Notes: generated by a model from the sequence alone, not told the origin. DNA of 64,000 nucleotides from Ascarosepion bandense (GCA_037127315.1 JBBBDQ010000348.1:2417501-2481500); one strand, 5' to 3'; counted from the stretch's first letter, positions 42,165 to 53,636 are shown. A program made the numbers and translations.

Positions 42165-42545
42165 GGTGATGAGAGAAGGGATAGATTTTAACTGATGCAG
42201 ATGTGCTTGTGGCTAAAAAACGCCTCAAGGCCTGAAGTGTGATGATATGGGCTAACATTATCGACCAAACTCTTATTGAACTATTCAAGTTTCTAAGTGA
42301 AGTAGTTATTTATGCATGACAATGCTTTTTCTCGTATATCTAAGGTTACACATGAAATTTTTGAACGTAAAACGTTTACAGGGGAGATAATAAGATGGCC
42401 ACCATCAATTCCCGATCTGAATCCGAACAAAAGTCTATGGTCAATTATGAAGATGAAATTATATGAAGGTGGAAAACAAAGACAGCAAAGTAATCCTATA
42501 TGAATCAATAAAATCTTCTAATCTGCTTGAAGCATTGTGTATATT
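42165..42545 (+). mobile_element. Tc1-like transposase C-terminal remnant, catalytic Glu lost
   Basis: The plus strand near 42315-42503 reads MHDNAFSRISK, FERKTFTGEIIRWPPSIPDL and NPNKSLWSIMKMKLYEGGKQ. This is the second-Asp to Glu region of Tc1 transposases (pattern DNAxxH...WPxxSPDLNPIExLW). The Glu expected after NPI is Lys here (NPNK) and the frame ends early, so it is inactive. The high-coordinate edge abuts a palindromic MITE. Confidence 0.8.
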
Positions 42546-42547
42546 AG

Positions 42548-42740
42548 GTGTATGATAAGGTCTTGAAGGCTATCACAATCCGTTTAGTAAAGTAAAGGAA
42601 GGTAAAGAATTTTTTGGGTATTACCTATTTATTAATAATGAATATTAATATTAATAAATAGGTAATAACCAAAAACTTCTTTACCTTCCTTTATTTTACT
42701 AAACGCATTGTGACAGCCTTCAAGATCTAACCATACACTT
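42548..42740. mobile_element. palindromic (foldback) MITE, ~80 bp arms
   Basis: GTCTTGAAGGCTATCACAAT ... TATTACCTATTTATTAATAA (from about 42548) pairs with its near-complete reverse complement ending ATTGTGACAGCCTTCAAGAT (to about 42740). The centre is ATTAATATT near 42642. A single arm of the same family lies at 52775-52865. Confidence 0.9.
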
Positions 42741-42874
42741 ATAGGAATCATATAAAACAGCCATATTAAAATTGAACATGAGGAAATAAAAAAAATAAAC
42801 TCAGTCTTTAGATAAGAGATTGCTGGCTATTATTTTGAAAAATGGGTTTCTATATTAAAATATGAATCCAGCAA

Positions 42875-42928
<54 letters not shown>

Positions 42929-42944
42929 TTGTTTGTTATTCGTA
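42741..42944. repeat. spacer with (TA)n at 42879-42921
   Basis: AT-rich DNA and a TA run directly before a LINE-A tail. Confidence 0.7.
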
Positions 42945-43275
42945 CACTTCTCGCCTGTAGAATTCTCTGTCATATACTTACTTTCTTGACGGCTACAACC
43001 TCCAGGAATTTAAATGCAATGTCAATACCCATCTCTTATCCACTTGACTCCAGTTCTTTCTACATCAACCTCTATATCTTGTTCTTTTCCTTTCTGTCTG
43101 TCTTCACAACTGTCTTCATATTTGTGTTTCCATCCTTCTCTTGTCCTTTATCTGACACCCACTGTAACCGGTTCGTCATTCTCTTCACTCTCCTCCTGAC
43201 TAAACGTTAACTTATATAACCCTCTGCGCATCAGTGGCGATACCTCATTGCTTGAGGTGAAAGGATGAAAAAAAA
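42945..43275 (+). mobile_element. LINE-A copy 7, short 3' fragment
   Basis: Begins TCGCCTGTAGAATTCTCTGT (RLWNSL equivalent), then TTTCTTGACGGCTACAACCT and AATTTAAATGCAATGTCAAT, 3' UTR, CTCTGCGCATCAGTGGCGAT, CATTGCTTGAGGTGAAAGGA and TGAAAAAAAA. Confidence 0.85.
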
Positions 43276-43349
43276 ACTGCTTTAGATGATGTTGATGGTA
43301 TTATGAATTTGTTAGTAAGTTTGGGGTTTTTATCTTTATCTTTACCGTC

Positions 43350-43655
43350 TTTTCTTGCTTTCCTGACTGCTAAAACCTCCAGAAATTTAAATGCAATGTC
43401 AATACCCATCTCTTATCCACTTAACTCCAGTTTTTTCTACATCAACCTGTATATCTTGTTCTTTTCCATTTTATCTACCTTTGTAATTGTTTTCACACCT
43501 GTGTTTTCATCCTTCTCGTGTCCTTTATCTGACACCCCCTGTCACTGGTCCGTCTTTCTCTTCACTCTCCTCTTGAGTAAACGTTAACTCTTATATAGTC
43601 CTCTGCGCATCACTGGCGGTACCGCATTGCTTGAAGTGAAAAGATTAAAAACAAC
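43350..43655 (+). mobile_element. LINE-A copy 8, near-duplicate of copy 7
   Basis: Starts CTTGCTTTCCTGACTGCTAA and follows copy 7 closely to ACCGCATTGCTTGAAGTGAA AAGATTAAAA. Both copies are followed by CTGCTTTAGATGATGTTGAT GGTATTATGAATTTGTTAGT, so the pair arose by segmental duplication rather than two insertions. Confidence 0.85.
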
Positions 43656-43931
43656 TGCTTTAGATGATGTTGATGGTATTATGAATTTGTTAGTGAGGTT
43701 GACACTACCTTTATTTATTAAACAGTATATCTAAATCTATTTCATTTCAGTCTACCGGCCCGAATATTCGAGAAACCTTACAAAAAATATACGTGTCTGG
43801 TATATATCGAATATTTCGACCTGTAAATGTGCATTTTATTAAATAAACGGAGAGATTACTCAAATATGGGTATACATTAATAACGTTAATAACGTTAAAT
43901 AACGTTATCTATCGATCTATGTATCTACTGT
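43656..43931. other. no gene seen
   Basis: Starts with the duplicated flank of the LINE-A tails; otherwise AT-rich. Confidence 0.5.
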
Positions 43932-43935
43932 TCAA

Positions 43936-43988
<53 letters not shown>

Positions 43989-44000
43989 CATACTGTTCAA

Positions 44001-44044
<44 letters not shown>

Positions 44045-44057
44045 AAATACTGTTCAA

Positions 44058-44102
<45 letters not shown>

Positions 44103-44114
44103 CATACTGTTCAA

Positions 44115-44151
<37 letters not shown>

Positions 44152-44200
44152 CATACTGTTCAATATCTATCTATCTATCTATCTATCTATCAAATACTGT

Positions 44201-44250
<50 letters not shown>

Positions 44251-44263
44251 AAATACTGTTCAA

Positions 44264-44308
<45 letters not shown>

Positions 44309-44320
44309 CATACTGTTCAA

Positions 44321-44361
<41 letters not shown>

Positions 44362-44374
44362 CATACTGTTCAAA

Positions 44375-44429
<55 letters not shown>

Positions 44430-44442
44430 AAATACTGTTCAA

Positions 44443-44488
<46 letters not shown>

Positions 44489-44500
44489 CATACTGTTCAA

Positions 44501-44535
<35 letters not shown>

Positions 44536-44565
44536 ATATCTATCTATCTATCAAATACTGTTCAA

Positions 44566-44610
<45 letters not shown>

Positions 44611-44650
44611 CTCTATCTATCTATCTATCTATCTATCAAATACTGTTCAA

Positions 44651-44695
<45 letters not shown>

Positions 44696-44712
44696 CATCT
44701 CATACTGTTCAA

Positions 44713-44757
<45 letters not shown>

Positions 44758-44769
44758 CATACTGTTCAA

Positions 44770-44832
<63 letters not shown>
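43932..44832. repeat. (TATC)n array with ~17 blocks separated by CATACTGTTCAATA
   Basis: Tetranucleotide blocks of ~30-60 bp alternate with (C/A)(A/C)ATACTGTTCAATATC. The 308-residue Leu-Ser-Ile-Tyr frame is an artefact of a 4 bp repeat. The interruption matches those at 18.0 and 50.7 kb. Confidence 0.96.
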
Positions 44833-45481
44833 TTCACTTTGGTAGCCATCCATTCGCACTGTCTGATTCTAGCTCTCACAATCACTCGCTCAAGAACATA
44901 AACTCTCTTATGACTTAACAATTTTTCCCATTCTCTCTACACCTCTATCCCACCATCGCAACCACTAAACCAGGCGCTCTGTAGATATTTCTCTGGGACC
45001 CATTCAGCGACACAAACACGCTTTACGATCGCACATCCTTCAGTGTCACCCACATCTTTCTTTACTTTTTTAGCACTCTCGCACTCTCTTTCCCTTTTCG
45101 CTGCCAACTATTTTTCTCCTTTTCTCATGCTCTGCAAAATACACACTATCCTCCACACTTTCCCCTCCGTCCCTAACATCTCTAATACGCACTCTATGTT
45201 TTAGTAACGTAAATACATACTTTCACATTCTGTTGTATTCCTCTAATTAAATCATTAGAATACATTTCTGTCCCTTACTTTCTTCTCGACTTCATTGTAT
45301 AGTCATGTTCATTTGTTTTCTCTCTGTCTATCTGTCTGTCTTGGACATTGACTCTCTCTGTCACCAGTCTTAATACTTAAAAATCATCATTTTCTATTCT
45401 TCACTCATTTTTACTGGAAGCTCTTTTATATACACAATATATCTATTTATACACCACTATATATATATATATATATATATA
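44833..45481. other. no gene seen
   Basis: C/T-rich DNA then a (TA)n run at 45462-45482. Confidence 0.5.
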
Positions 45482-45605
45482 TGCACGTCGTGGTTGTGTA
45501 ATGGTTAGCAGGCCTGTCTGGTTAGAACCTTTGCAATTATGTTGTGAGTTTGATCCTCACTGGGTGTCCCATACATTCGGCCTTTTGCCACATTTAGCCT
45601 GCGCT
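45482..45605 (+). mobile_element. third tRNA-derived SINE-like head, better copy
   Basis: GTGGTTGTGTAATGGTTAGC (A-box-like), then GTGAGTTTGATCCTCACTGG (B-box-like) 46 bases on, followed by GTCCCATACATTCGGCC. It resembles a tRNA-derived pol III promoter; the related fragment is at 24632-24715. Confidence 0.6.
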
Positions 45606-45769
45606 TGTAAAATTACTGTATGATTATATGTATATATATCCTATTCATGTATCTATGTCCTTTTGTGATTTTTCTCTTTTTATCTCTCTCTCTCTTTATA
45701 TATATATATATACAATATTCGCTAGTCTGCACACACAGACACACACATTATATGTATATATATGGCAGA

Positions 45770-45890
45770 ATAGCAATTAGGAAATATCACAAAATGTGCT
45801 ACAAAGAACAGGAAATTGTAGAGAGCCATGATTGCCCACGACCTGAAGGGACACAGTACATAACAATAGCAGAAGCATGGTTTCAAGATT
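45770..45890 (+). mobile_element. LINE-B 3' end fragment
   Basis: GAGAGCCATGATTGCCCACG ACCTGAAGGGACACAGTACA TAACAATAGCAGAAG encodes the terminal (W)RAMIAHDLKGHST-stop of LINE-B. Upstream is eroded. Confidence 0.7.
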
Positions 45891-46975
45891 TTCTATCCTT
45901 TGATTTTCAACTGGTTAACTAACAAAAATAGCAAATATTTGATCGCCTCTGTTTTTATTTTTTTGTGGGTTTTCTCTTATGCTGAGTCGGTTCAATTGTT
46001 TGTTCCTGAAAAAAAAAACGACATTAGTCCAGAACTAATAAAATGATTTCTATAAAAAGGATTTGCTCGAGCCTTACATGGAAATCAATGAGTTCCCAAC
46101 ATAAACACAGTTGTCGGCTGTTTCAACGTGATAATCTCCGTACAAAGTCGTTGATCGTCTCACCGTTATTTTGTAGCCAGTCTTTTGTTAACCTTTTGAA
46201 TGAACCGCGACTTTTTTTTTCTATCAACTTGAAACGCCAGTCGGTCTGGTAAAATTAGCTTAACAATGACAGCCATTTTTTTTATTTTTGTTCTGAATAG
46301 TTTCCGAGGTAGAAAACATGATGGCAAAGTTCTGATTTGTTTGGGTTGATGACGTTCCACTGTTTGCTTTGCTAATTGAAGAAAGAAGGAATTTACCATT
46401 TTTAGACTCAGTAGCAAATGAAAATAAAATGAACTTTTTTTTTCTTCCTCTTTCCTAAACACACCTGATTAAATTATCTTCCTCTATAGTGGGCGATTTT
46501 TGAAAGGATTTTTAAGGACTACGTAACTTACGAAAAACAGTTCTAAATTTGATTATAATTTGTTTAATGAAACGCAGTTCACTTGGTGCATCCGATTTTG
46601 TCAAAGATTTGCCGATTAGTTTTTAACATAAACTGATTTACATTTTTACTCAACTGATTAATTTTATTTTGTTTTCCTCAAATATTTGAAACTACTTCTA
46701 TCTGCCGCCGGTACGTGGTTTGGGTGAAGGCTGTTGAAAGTGAAATTGGCGGACTGATTTCAAATTCCCGGCTTCTTTTGTTGTTGTTTCGCTTTTGCGT
46801 AAACGTAATTTTGAAAAAGGTGTAGCTCGAAGACATCTGATATTTCTCGAACCAATTTTTATTCTCTTCGTTTAATTTAATTGTCTAATTTTTATCTGGT
46901 GTCTGCCAGAAATATTTTAGTTATTAGCGAAATTTCATTTTTTTATTTCGAAAATTATATATTATTATGATCATC
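45891..46975. other. no gene seen
   Basis: Ordinary AT-rich DNA. Short frames on either strand lack family features. Confidence 0.5.
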
Positions 46976-47042
46976 ATCATCATCATCATCATATTATTAT
47001 TATTATCATTATTATTATTATTATTATTATCATGTTATTTTT
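46976..47042. repeat. (ATC)n/(TTA)n trinucleotide tract at an R2-like 3' end
   Basis: ATC repeats then TTA repeats, directly beyond the 3' UTR of the minus-strand element. Confidence 0.92.
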
Positions 47043-47044
47043 CA

Positions 47045-47620
47045 TCATATTTCGAATTCTGCTATGGTCGCACTACCAACCAAGTCTGCGGGAAGACCTA
47101 AGGCAGGTCGTGGTGTGTTGTTATGGCTCCATTTCATGTTATTTTTTATCTTCCCCATCATCCCTAGCGTTACATAGACAAAGTTCTCCTTAGTGTGTGG
47201 GCTGTACTTAATAAGACAATTTTTTGTATCTCTCTTAAGCTGGGGTTTCCAGGGATTCTTTCAATGTGTTGCTTTGTTCCATTTTTTATCATTCCAAGTG
47301 CACCTACTATCACTGGCACAACTCTTGTTTTCAATTTCCACATTTTTTCTATTTCAATTTCCAGGTCTTTATATTTTGACAGTTTTTCAAATTCCTTGAT
47401 TGCTATGTTACAATCCGCTGGACAAGCCATATCAATTAATAGACAAGTTTTCTCCTTCTTGTTTTTAACAATAATGTCTGGCCTGTTTGCTTCAATTTTT
47501 CTCTGTGTAGATGGTGTAATCCCAGAGAATGGTGACATCTTCTCTTTCTGTAACCGGTGCTGGGTGATGTTCATACCTTTGTTTGTTTACAGATTTTCCG
47601 TAGTGTTTGCACATTTTTTT
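47045..47620 (-). mobile_element. LINE-C: C-terminal restriction-like endonuclease domain of an R2-like retrotransposon
   Basis: The minus-strand frame from about 47510 to the stop at 47170 reads KIEANRPDIIVKNKKEKTCL, LIDMACPADCNIAIKEFEKL, SKYKDLEIEIEKMWKLKTRV, VPVIVGALG and IERIPGNPSLREIQKIVLLS. RPDI(I)V plus LIDM is the PD-(D/E)xK-type catalytic signature of early-branching non-LTR elements with a C-terminal restriction-like endonuclease. Upstream, YEHHPAPVTEREDVTILWD continues the domain in another frame (47605-47510), so one indel lies near 47507. A GC-richer 3' UTR (CACACCACGACCTGCC) ends in a trinucleotide repeat. Confidence 0.85.
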
Positions 47621-47639
47621 ATTATTATTATTTTTTTAT

Positions 47640-47656
47640 CAGTATTATTATTATGA

Positions 47657-47705
<49 letters not shown>

Positions 47706-47706
47706 A
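47640..47706. repeat. (TAT)n trinucleotide tract
   Basis: ATTATTATT run at the upstream edge of the R2-like fragment. Confidence 0.94.
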
Positions 47707-47984
47707 CTAGTTAAAAGAAGTGAACAATTTAAAAAAAAAAGAAAGGCAAACAGTGCTTAACAATATAAAACAACATTTCGACATTATGTCTGTCTTCTTC
47801 AAGTCATATTTCTTTTTAAATTTATGAAACAAATTATATAAATCTCCGAAGATTATAAGTCTTTGTAGAAATGTTGCTTATCTTATAACGAAACAATGGC
47901 CGGCTTCGTTATGAACGCGTCAAAACGAACGTAACGCGTAATGGTATGCAAGTGAAACCTGCGTATTATAACGGTGACTTTTAT
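47707..47984. other. no gene seen
   Basis: AT-rich spacer. Confidence 0.5.
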
Positions 47985-48225
47985 TTTTTTTATAATCATT
48001 TTACCCCAAGCAAGGTAGGAATGCCACTGGTGTGCAGTGGGTTACAGAGAGAGAATAAAAAGTTAGAATGTATCTCTAAGAAAGGATAAGGGATGAATGC
48101 GAATCAAGAACATAAAAGATGGCAGTTACATGTAAATTTTTTGAGATTGTAGCTATCAGGGAAGTTCGTAAATGGAACTGAGTTCCAGAAACTGGTTGTG
48201 TGAGAAAAGAATTAATTATACAGTT
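47985..48225 (-). mobile_element. LINE-A copy 9, 3' end only
   Basis: Minus strand ends ACCCACTGCACACCAGTGGC, ATTCCTACCTTGCTTGGGGT and AAAATGATTATAAAAAAAAT. Upstream come the KNLHVT and SGTQFH equivalents of the tail frame. Confidence 0.82.
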
Positions 48226-48734
48226 TAGTATAATAGTAATTTGCATACAAACTATCCTCATGCGTTTTAAAGTGTCGAAATGTCAGTAGATTCTGAATAT
48301 TTTTCAGAACTTCAACCCCTTGAATATTATGTGTGAGGTGCAGTTGATGCTTGTTGAAATTTCAATCGTTTGTAATGTAATATTCTGCGAGATCCGCTGA
48401 TGATACATTGATGTACATGGCATAATACCTGTATCTAGTGAAGCTTTTTTTTAATTTTTTCATAGGGGAAATAACTCAAGTCTTATTTTGTATATTTGAT
48501 CAAATCAAAGTATCTTTATACAGGTCAGAACTGACAGGGTGTAAGCGATTTCTATTTTTTCCTCAGATTAGGTAATTTGCAGAGGTGTGCATTAATGTTA
48601 ATCTCTTTTCGAGTTGTATGATCGAATTTTGTTTAACCTTGAAAAATGTTGCTTCATGCGTGATTCCATTAGATTTTATCACGCCCAGTCACTAATTTCT
48701 CGACTGTCGATTAGTTCTCTTACATCCATTGTCT
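48226..48734. other. no gene seen
   Basis: AT-rich spacer. Confidence 0.5.
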
Positions 48735-49085
48735 GCGATGATCGTTACACCAAGGAAGCGTACAAAAATTGTAACACTGCACAAACACACTGGCAAGCCT
48801 TACAGAGATATCACGGATATTGTTAGGGTCAGTCTTTTAACTGTCAGTTGTGTCAGTAAGAAGAAGAAACAAACTGGATCCACCAGTCTAAAACGTAAAA
48901 GAAAATGCGGTTGGAAAAAAAAACAACGCTAAGAGACGAAATAAACGCGATCAGGCCAAGTGGGAAAGATCCTAGGAAGCCACATATAATATTCGATTAA
49001 TTTTCACAAGAGTGTAAATTGGCAAAGATAGATTCTAGCAAGAACTTTTCTAGTACGACACAGTTAACAAACCTAACAATTAGTT
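48735..49085 (+). mobile_element. Tc1-like transposase N-terminal remnant
   Basis: RKRTKIVTLHKHTGKPYRDI, VRVSLLTVSCV and KRKRKCGWKKK match the N-terminal helix-turn-helix and linker of Tc1 transposases (pattern IVxLHxxGxSYRxIAxxLGVSxxTVS...). After a shift at the A run near 48915 the frame gives TTLRDEINAIRPSGKDPRKP. It may be the other end of the family seen at 42.3 kb, but the two are 6 kb apart. Confidence 0.68.
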
Positions 49086-50140
49086 AACATTAGACCTAAC
49101 AACTGATTTAAAATAACACCACTTCATGTCAGTGGAAGACGTGTAAACAAGAAAGCGGAATGGGTTGCTACGATGGAGATTATTATGAGCGATTCTAGTG
49201 AAATGCAAAAATGGTTCTTTACGATGATTAAAAGATAATAGCTTCACTTTAAAGTCGTTAAACTTTACAAACTATTGCTTGCTTCAGTTGGCCTTGGGTA
49301 TGACAGCAAACTGCATCCTGTGATTTGGAGGTTGTAAGGAGCATGGAACCACCTCTAAATTGCTGTTGCTCTCAGGTTCACCTTGACCCGGAGTGGTAGC
49401 ACCTGTTAGGATCCCAGCTATGGGCAAATAGTTAACCCCTCAAACTGAGGTCAAAACACTATGAAAGCATGAAAATACACTTTTACAGAAATATATACAT
49501 AAAAATAGACTTTTATAGAAAAATATACATTTTTGAAGGAAAAATATTATCAACAAAACATTTCATAAGAAAAGTTATTACATAACACATTTTTTAAGGA
49601 AAAAATTATTCTCAGCAAAAAATATTTGAATACAACGCTACAGAACATTTTCATTATAATTTGACTAAATCAATCTTCTCACTTTAACTGAACATGGAAA
49701 AAACCCTTAGAACTCCACCTTTTAGGTATTAAAGAACACAGAAATGTTGATATACCGTTAAACAAAACTCAAACTCAAACTACTTGCTCCAGTTAACAAC
49801 TGATTAGATATTATTGTCGAAAACATTTACTTATGTTATTTTCCCCAACCTTTAAGACGTACTATTAAGACAGGAGTAAATAGTTCTCTATAAATACCGA
49901 ACTGGAAATTGATCAATTAGAAAAAGTCGTTGATGAAGAATCAACGTATTTCCATGCTTAGAGCGCTAACATACATGTGAAATGATCTAGAAAATTGGCC
50001 GTTCAACACAATCTTCATTACAGGATTGTTTAGAATGATTGGATTAAGTCAAATATTCGGCCATAGACACCATAAACACTTGAACTTGATAAGAATACCG
50101 CCAGTATACTCCGTCAAATGCCTTCGATATACCTAAAAAT
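49086..50140. other. no gene seen
   Basis: Contains a short AT-rich repetitive part (49480-49640: AAATATACATTTTTGAAGGA-type words). Nothing else recognised. Confidence 0.5.
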
Positions 50141-50432
50141 CGGATGTGCATTGTGGTGCACTAGATATCGGCTCGGAGCGACAAATCTAAGAGCCTAGTT
50201 CGAATTCCATGTTCGTTGCATTCACTTACGCGTAAATACCCTTGGAAAAAGCATTAATCTGTCGGTTATCCTACCAGCTACGGGGTAAATAGCAGCCCAG
50301 ATTGAGTTCTATGGCTTTGGTTGTCAACCAGTCCAAAGTAATGGCGACTTACTACGGGAACATCTTCTGCCTGGTCATTCATGATTCTAAAATGTCTGTA
50401 TCATGTATGGCAATTAACTGTCTGATATCTAA
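50141..50432 (+). mobile_element. tRNA-derived SINE, diverged
   Basis: ATGTGCATTGTGGTGCACTA head, AGTTCGAATTCCATG B box, body ATACCCTTGGAAAAAGCATT, GTCAACCAGTC, tail ATGGCAATTAACTGTCTGAT. Small deletions in the centre. Confidence 0.85.
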
Positions 50433-50659
50433 ACCCACAGTCCGACCCTTTCCATTCTTATCTAAAGCTTTATGGACAAATTCAGTATAATCGTTAATAT
50501 ATCGACGGCTAACCTTGATAAACAAGTTAGTTTATCTGAACGAAGGTCGTTTAAAGTGAGATGTTTGAACAAATCTGAATTGATTACAGTCACTACTACT
50601 TTGCTAAGAAGTAAAAGTTAAATATGACGATAACTCTAGAGATCAGAGGGTTCACCATT

Positions 50660-50664
50660 GATCT

Positions 50665-50712
<48 letters not shown>

Positions 50713-50725
50713 TCAGTAGGGTGAG

Positions 50726-50774
<49 letters not shown>

Positions 50775-50817
50775 TGAACAGAATGAGATAGATAGATAGA
50801 TAGATATGAACAGAATG

Positions 50818-50885
<68 letters not shown>
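50660..50885. repeat. (GATA)n array with TGAACAGAATGA interruptions
   Basis: The same composite repeat as 18012-18246 and, reversed, 43932-44832. Confidence 0.95.
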
Positions 50886-51357
50886 GTGTATATGAAAATT
50901 AGTAAGATACCCTCAAGTTATTTCCGTCTGTAAGTAAACAAATCTGGTTGGCTATTATTTATTTACAATTCATTGTCATGTGATCAAACTAATAGCAAAA
51001 CAAATTATACATTATTATTTCATTGTTTCGGCTCTCGTGTACATTGAAAACTATTAGTTCAGGTTACCTATAGGACATTTTAAACCATTTAATTAATCTT
51101 CAAGTTCAGATTCTTCTCATTTCTTTGTCTTGTGTTTATTTACCACCACATGCTATTTCTCTTTGTCATAAACTTATTGAATGCTACATATTCTGGGTGT
51201 TCTTAAATAGAAGCCAGTAATTGTTCCGCAATATATTATTTGTTTATGTTTCATTATTAAACTTAAACAAACATTACATTTGCTTTTATAGTATTATTTG
51301 CATGATGAGGCTAAATTCATTGAAAATGCTTTTCAATTCCTGAAATATATATGCATA
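50886..51357. other. no gene seen
   Basis: AT-rich spacer. Confidence 0.5.
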
Positions 51358-51645
51358 TATTCACTACCATCCATAATTATTAGGTCACCCCATTTTTTAA
51401 AAAGAAATTATGTATTTCATACTTTTTTAGTATTTATTGCACAGTGGATAATTTTAAACGAACATAGAATGGTTCTTAGTTAATACTGCACAATAACGTG
51501 CATCAAATGAACTGTTCTGTTGTCCAGTTTTTGTGTTCTCTTACCCATGCTAGTCTCTTCTTATTGAATGGCCTAAGGAAAGGCTTCCTGGCTGCCTTGC
51601 AAAATTTTGCTAACAATAACAAAAGAACCATATAAAATTCCTCAA
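51358..51645 (-). mobile_element. Tc1/mariner-type MITE, degraded, reversed relative to 16.6 kb
   Basis: Terminus TTCACTACCATCCATAATTA TTAGGTCACC. The interior GCATCAAATGAACTGTTCTG and CCATGCTAGTCTCTTCTTAT is the reverse complement of 16760-16840. The other terminus is not recognisable. Confidence 0.75.
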
Positions 51646-51774
51646 GATTTTCTTTTGCGGTATATATGGTATTCCAACACTATCTGCATACAGTGACACT
51701 TATTTGCAGACTGAGAAAAAAAGATGTTGAACTTTTATAAAGTGTTTTTTTTAGCCATACATGTTTTTCATTTC

Positions 51775-52480
51775 TTTTAATGAATCTTCCTTCTCAGCTG
51801 CCTTTTTTATATCTTCTCGACAACGGGCAACTCCCGAATTGTAATGCATAGCATTACTAATAGTTTTTCTTCATCCCAGAAAATAGTTATTACCGTCTCT
51901 TCTAATGGTTCTGCAAATTTTGGAATCAACCTGGACAAACCTAGACGTCCACGTGTCCTAGTTTTTTCGAGGGTAGGTATTCTATCGTAAAGTCATAGTT
52001 TAACAAGATTATTCCCTAGCGATGTAACCTGTTAGCAGTTTGCGTGGGTCAACTTTTTCTTGATCCCAAAATTGTTAGCAACGGTCTATGATTCGTATGT
52101 AATGCAAATTTACTTCGATGGATGAAAATGTAAAACCATTTAATCACATAAATTATGGTCAGGTTTTTTTTTCTCGATCTGGTTATAACTTCTTTTTACA
52201 GAAAACAGGGCTCTGGAAGCATGGGCTACAGGCGTTGTAGTTCCATCTTTCAATTTTATGTAGAAATCACGGTTCCGATCCTATAGTCGCTAGCGTTACA
52301 GGCTACAATTATTTCTTTTTAGGGGAAAGATGCGCTAAAGATAAATCCGATACATAACAGCTTCTTATTTTCTGGAAAAATTCTTCTCATTCTTTAGACC
52401 AACTCCATTTTAAACCTTTTTTTAATAAGTCATTTAGTGGGGCTCTAAGATCATACATTTTGGGAATGTCGATATTGTAA
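51775..52480 (-). mobile_element. Ty3/Gypsy retrotransposon pol remnant: RNase H and connection region
   Basis: From 52470 on the minus strand: NYYNIDIPKMYDLRAPLNDL, LKKGLKWSWSKE, stop, SDLSLAHLSPKKEIIVACNA, SDYRIGTVIS and HASRALFSVKRSYNQIE. Then, after degenerate sequence, GRLGLSRLIPKFAEPLEETV. This is the thumb-to-RNase H segment of Ty3/Gypsy polyproteins. The expected Asp of the (S/T)DAS motif is Asn here (CNAS) and there are several stops, so it is inactive. No LTR or other pol domain is visible nearby. Confidence 0.8.
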
Positions 52481-52499
52481 TAGTTAACAAAAAAAAAAA

Positions 52500-52690
52500 A
52501 AGTGACTGAAGTCGAATTTCAAACCAGGATCGGTTACATTGCAGATCCTTCTATGGATATTGTCGAGAACCTCAAGATGAATTGCAGGAGCACCCGAACA
52601 GATTTAATGGTAGATTTGTCAATGTGTAAGACGGATTCTGGGGAGAAACATTTTCTGACTCGACACAGTAAACTTTCCAATAGTAAATAT
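52500..52690 (-). mobile_element. LINE-A copy 10, short post-RT fragment
   Basis: Minus strand RVRKCFSPESVLHIDKSTI, then the diverged equivalents of SGAPAILL and DKIQRRICNV. Bounded by (CA)n on one side and an A run (52489-52501) on the other. Confidence 0.75.
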
Positions 52691-52693
52691 GTG

Positions 52694-52698
<5 letters not shown>

Positions 52699-52774
<76 letters not shown>
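52699..52774. repeat. (CA)n followed by (TA)n
   Basis: CA run 52699-52751 then TA run to 52774, between LINE-A and a MITE arm. Confidence 0.96.
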
Positions 52775-52865
52775 GGTATTAGAAGGCTATTACAATGCGT
52801 TTAATATAATAAAAGAATGTAAAAAAGGTGTTGGATATTACCTATTTATTATTCATTAATATTTC
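52775..52865 (+). mobile_element. single arm of the 42.6 kb palindromic MITE
   Basis: TTAGAAGGCTATTACAATGC GTTTAATATAATAAAAGAAT ... TATTACCTATTTATTATTCA matches one half of 42548-42640. The second arm is absent. Confidence 0.8.
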
Positions 52866-53280
52866 CAGATCGGATTCTTATCTTCTAAATGACAGGAGAG
52901 CTTGATTTCAAATCCGTCCCCTTTTGGACCATGCCATTAAATGAATGATCCTTTTTCGCTGCTACTGCTGTCGTTAATTATAGTGTGTGTGTGTGTATGC
53001 ATGTAAATGGGTTAGTTCATGTATGTGTGTGTGTTTATGATTTATATAAGTGTACGCGGTAGTAGGATATGGCTTTTTCGCCTCTTTTTTAAAGTGATAT
53101 CGGGCGCCGTTTTATGATTTGATGATATGTATGTCTGCTTTAATTTATGGTTTAGTATGTGCGCGTTAGCCCGTGTCAGGATTTGGCATTTTTCTCATCT
53201 CTGTCAGAATAGTAGTAAGCGCCGTTTTACAACCTGATGTTTTGTCTATCTGCTTTAATTGGAAGCGTTTTTATTGCTTG

Positions 53281-53284
<4 letters not shown>
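52866..53284. other. no gene seen; TG-rich
   Basis: Two similar blocks (GCGCCGTTTTATGATTTGAT near 53106 and GCGCCGTTTTACAACCTGAT near 53219) suggest a ~113 bp duplication; a (TG)n run lies near 52982. Confidence 0.6.
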
Positions 53285-53330
<46 letters not shown>

Positions 53331-53331
53331 T
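53285..53331. repeat. (TA)n microsatellite
   Basis: TA run at the left end of the inverted Penelope terminal repeat. Confidence 0.95.
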
Positions 53332-53344
53332 TTAGTATATCGAG

Positions 53345-53636
53345 GCAGCAAGTAATTTTCTAGACATATGCTATTAAATATAAGAGACAATGAATGTCTA
53401 TTATGTTTAATCATGAGCCGTTCTAAACGTCGTATTTTTGCTTTAATTTCAGTTGAAAATAAAGACAAAAATTCTCCAACATTTGGATAATTATTTATTG
53501 GTTTTCTTCTAAGCTTTCGGCTCACATGAGCCATCTTCAGAGAGGTAGTTTAAACTGAAATATTATAAAATCCACCATCACCGACGATTTTATTTTGTGT
53601 TGACATAAAACTCCGCTTAGCAACGGCAATTTCTCA
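53345..53636 (-). mobile_element. inverted terminal repeat copy at the 5' end of the Penelope-like element
   Basis: The reverse complement of 53345-53632 matches 55174-55447: ATTGCCGTTGCTAAGCGGAG, GTTTTATGTCAACACAAAAT, the GGCTCATGTGAGCC hairpin, and the frame MAHVSRKLRRKPINNYPNVG through ICLENYLLPRYT. It joins the plus-strand RT coding region at about 53636 without a gap. Confidence 0.88.

Noticed and set aside
43919..44845. 308-codon Leu-Ser-Ile-Tyr open frame
   Set aside because: It is the translation of a (TATC)n array; a 4 bp repeat without stop words stays open in all forward frames.
45620..45922. 100-codon plus-strand frame
   Set aside because: The N-terminal half is microsatellite and the C-terminal half crosses the LINE-B tail out of its true frame.
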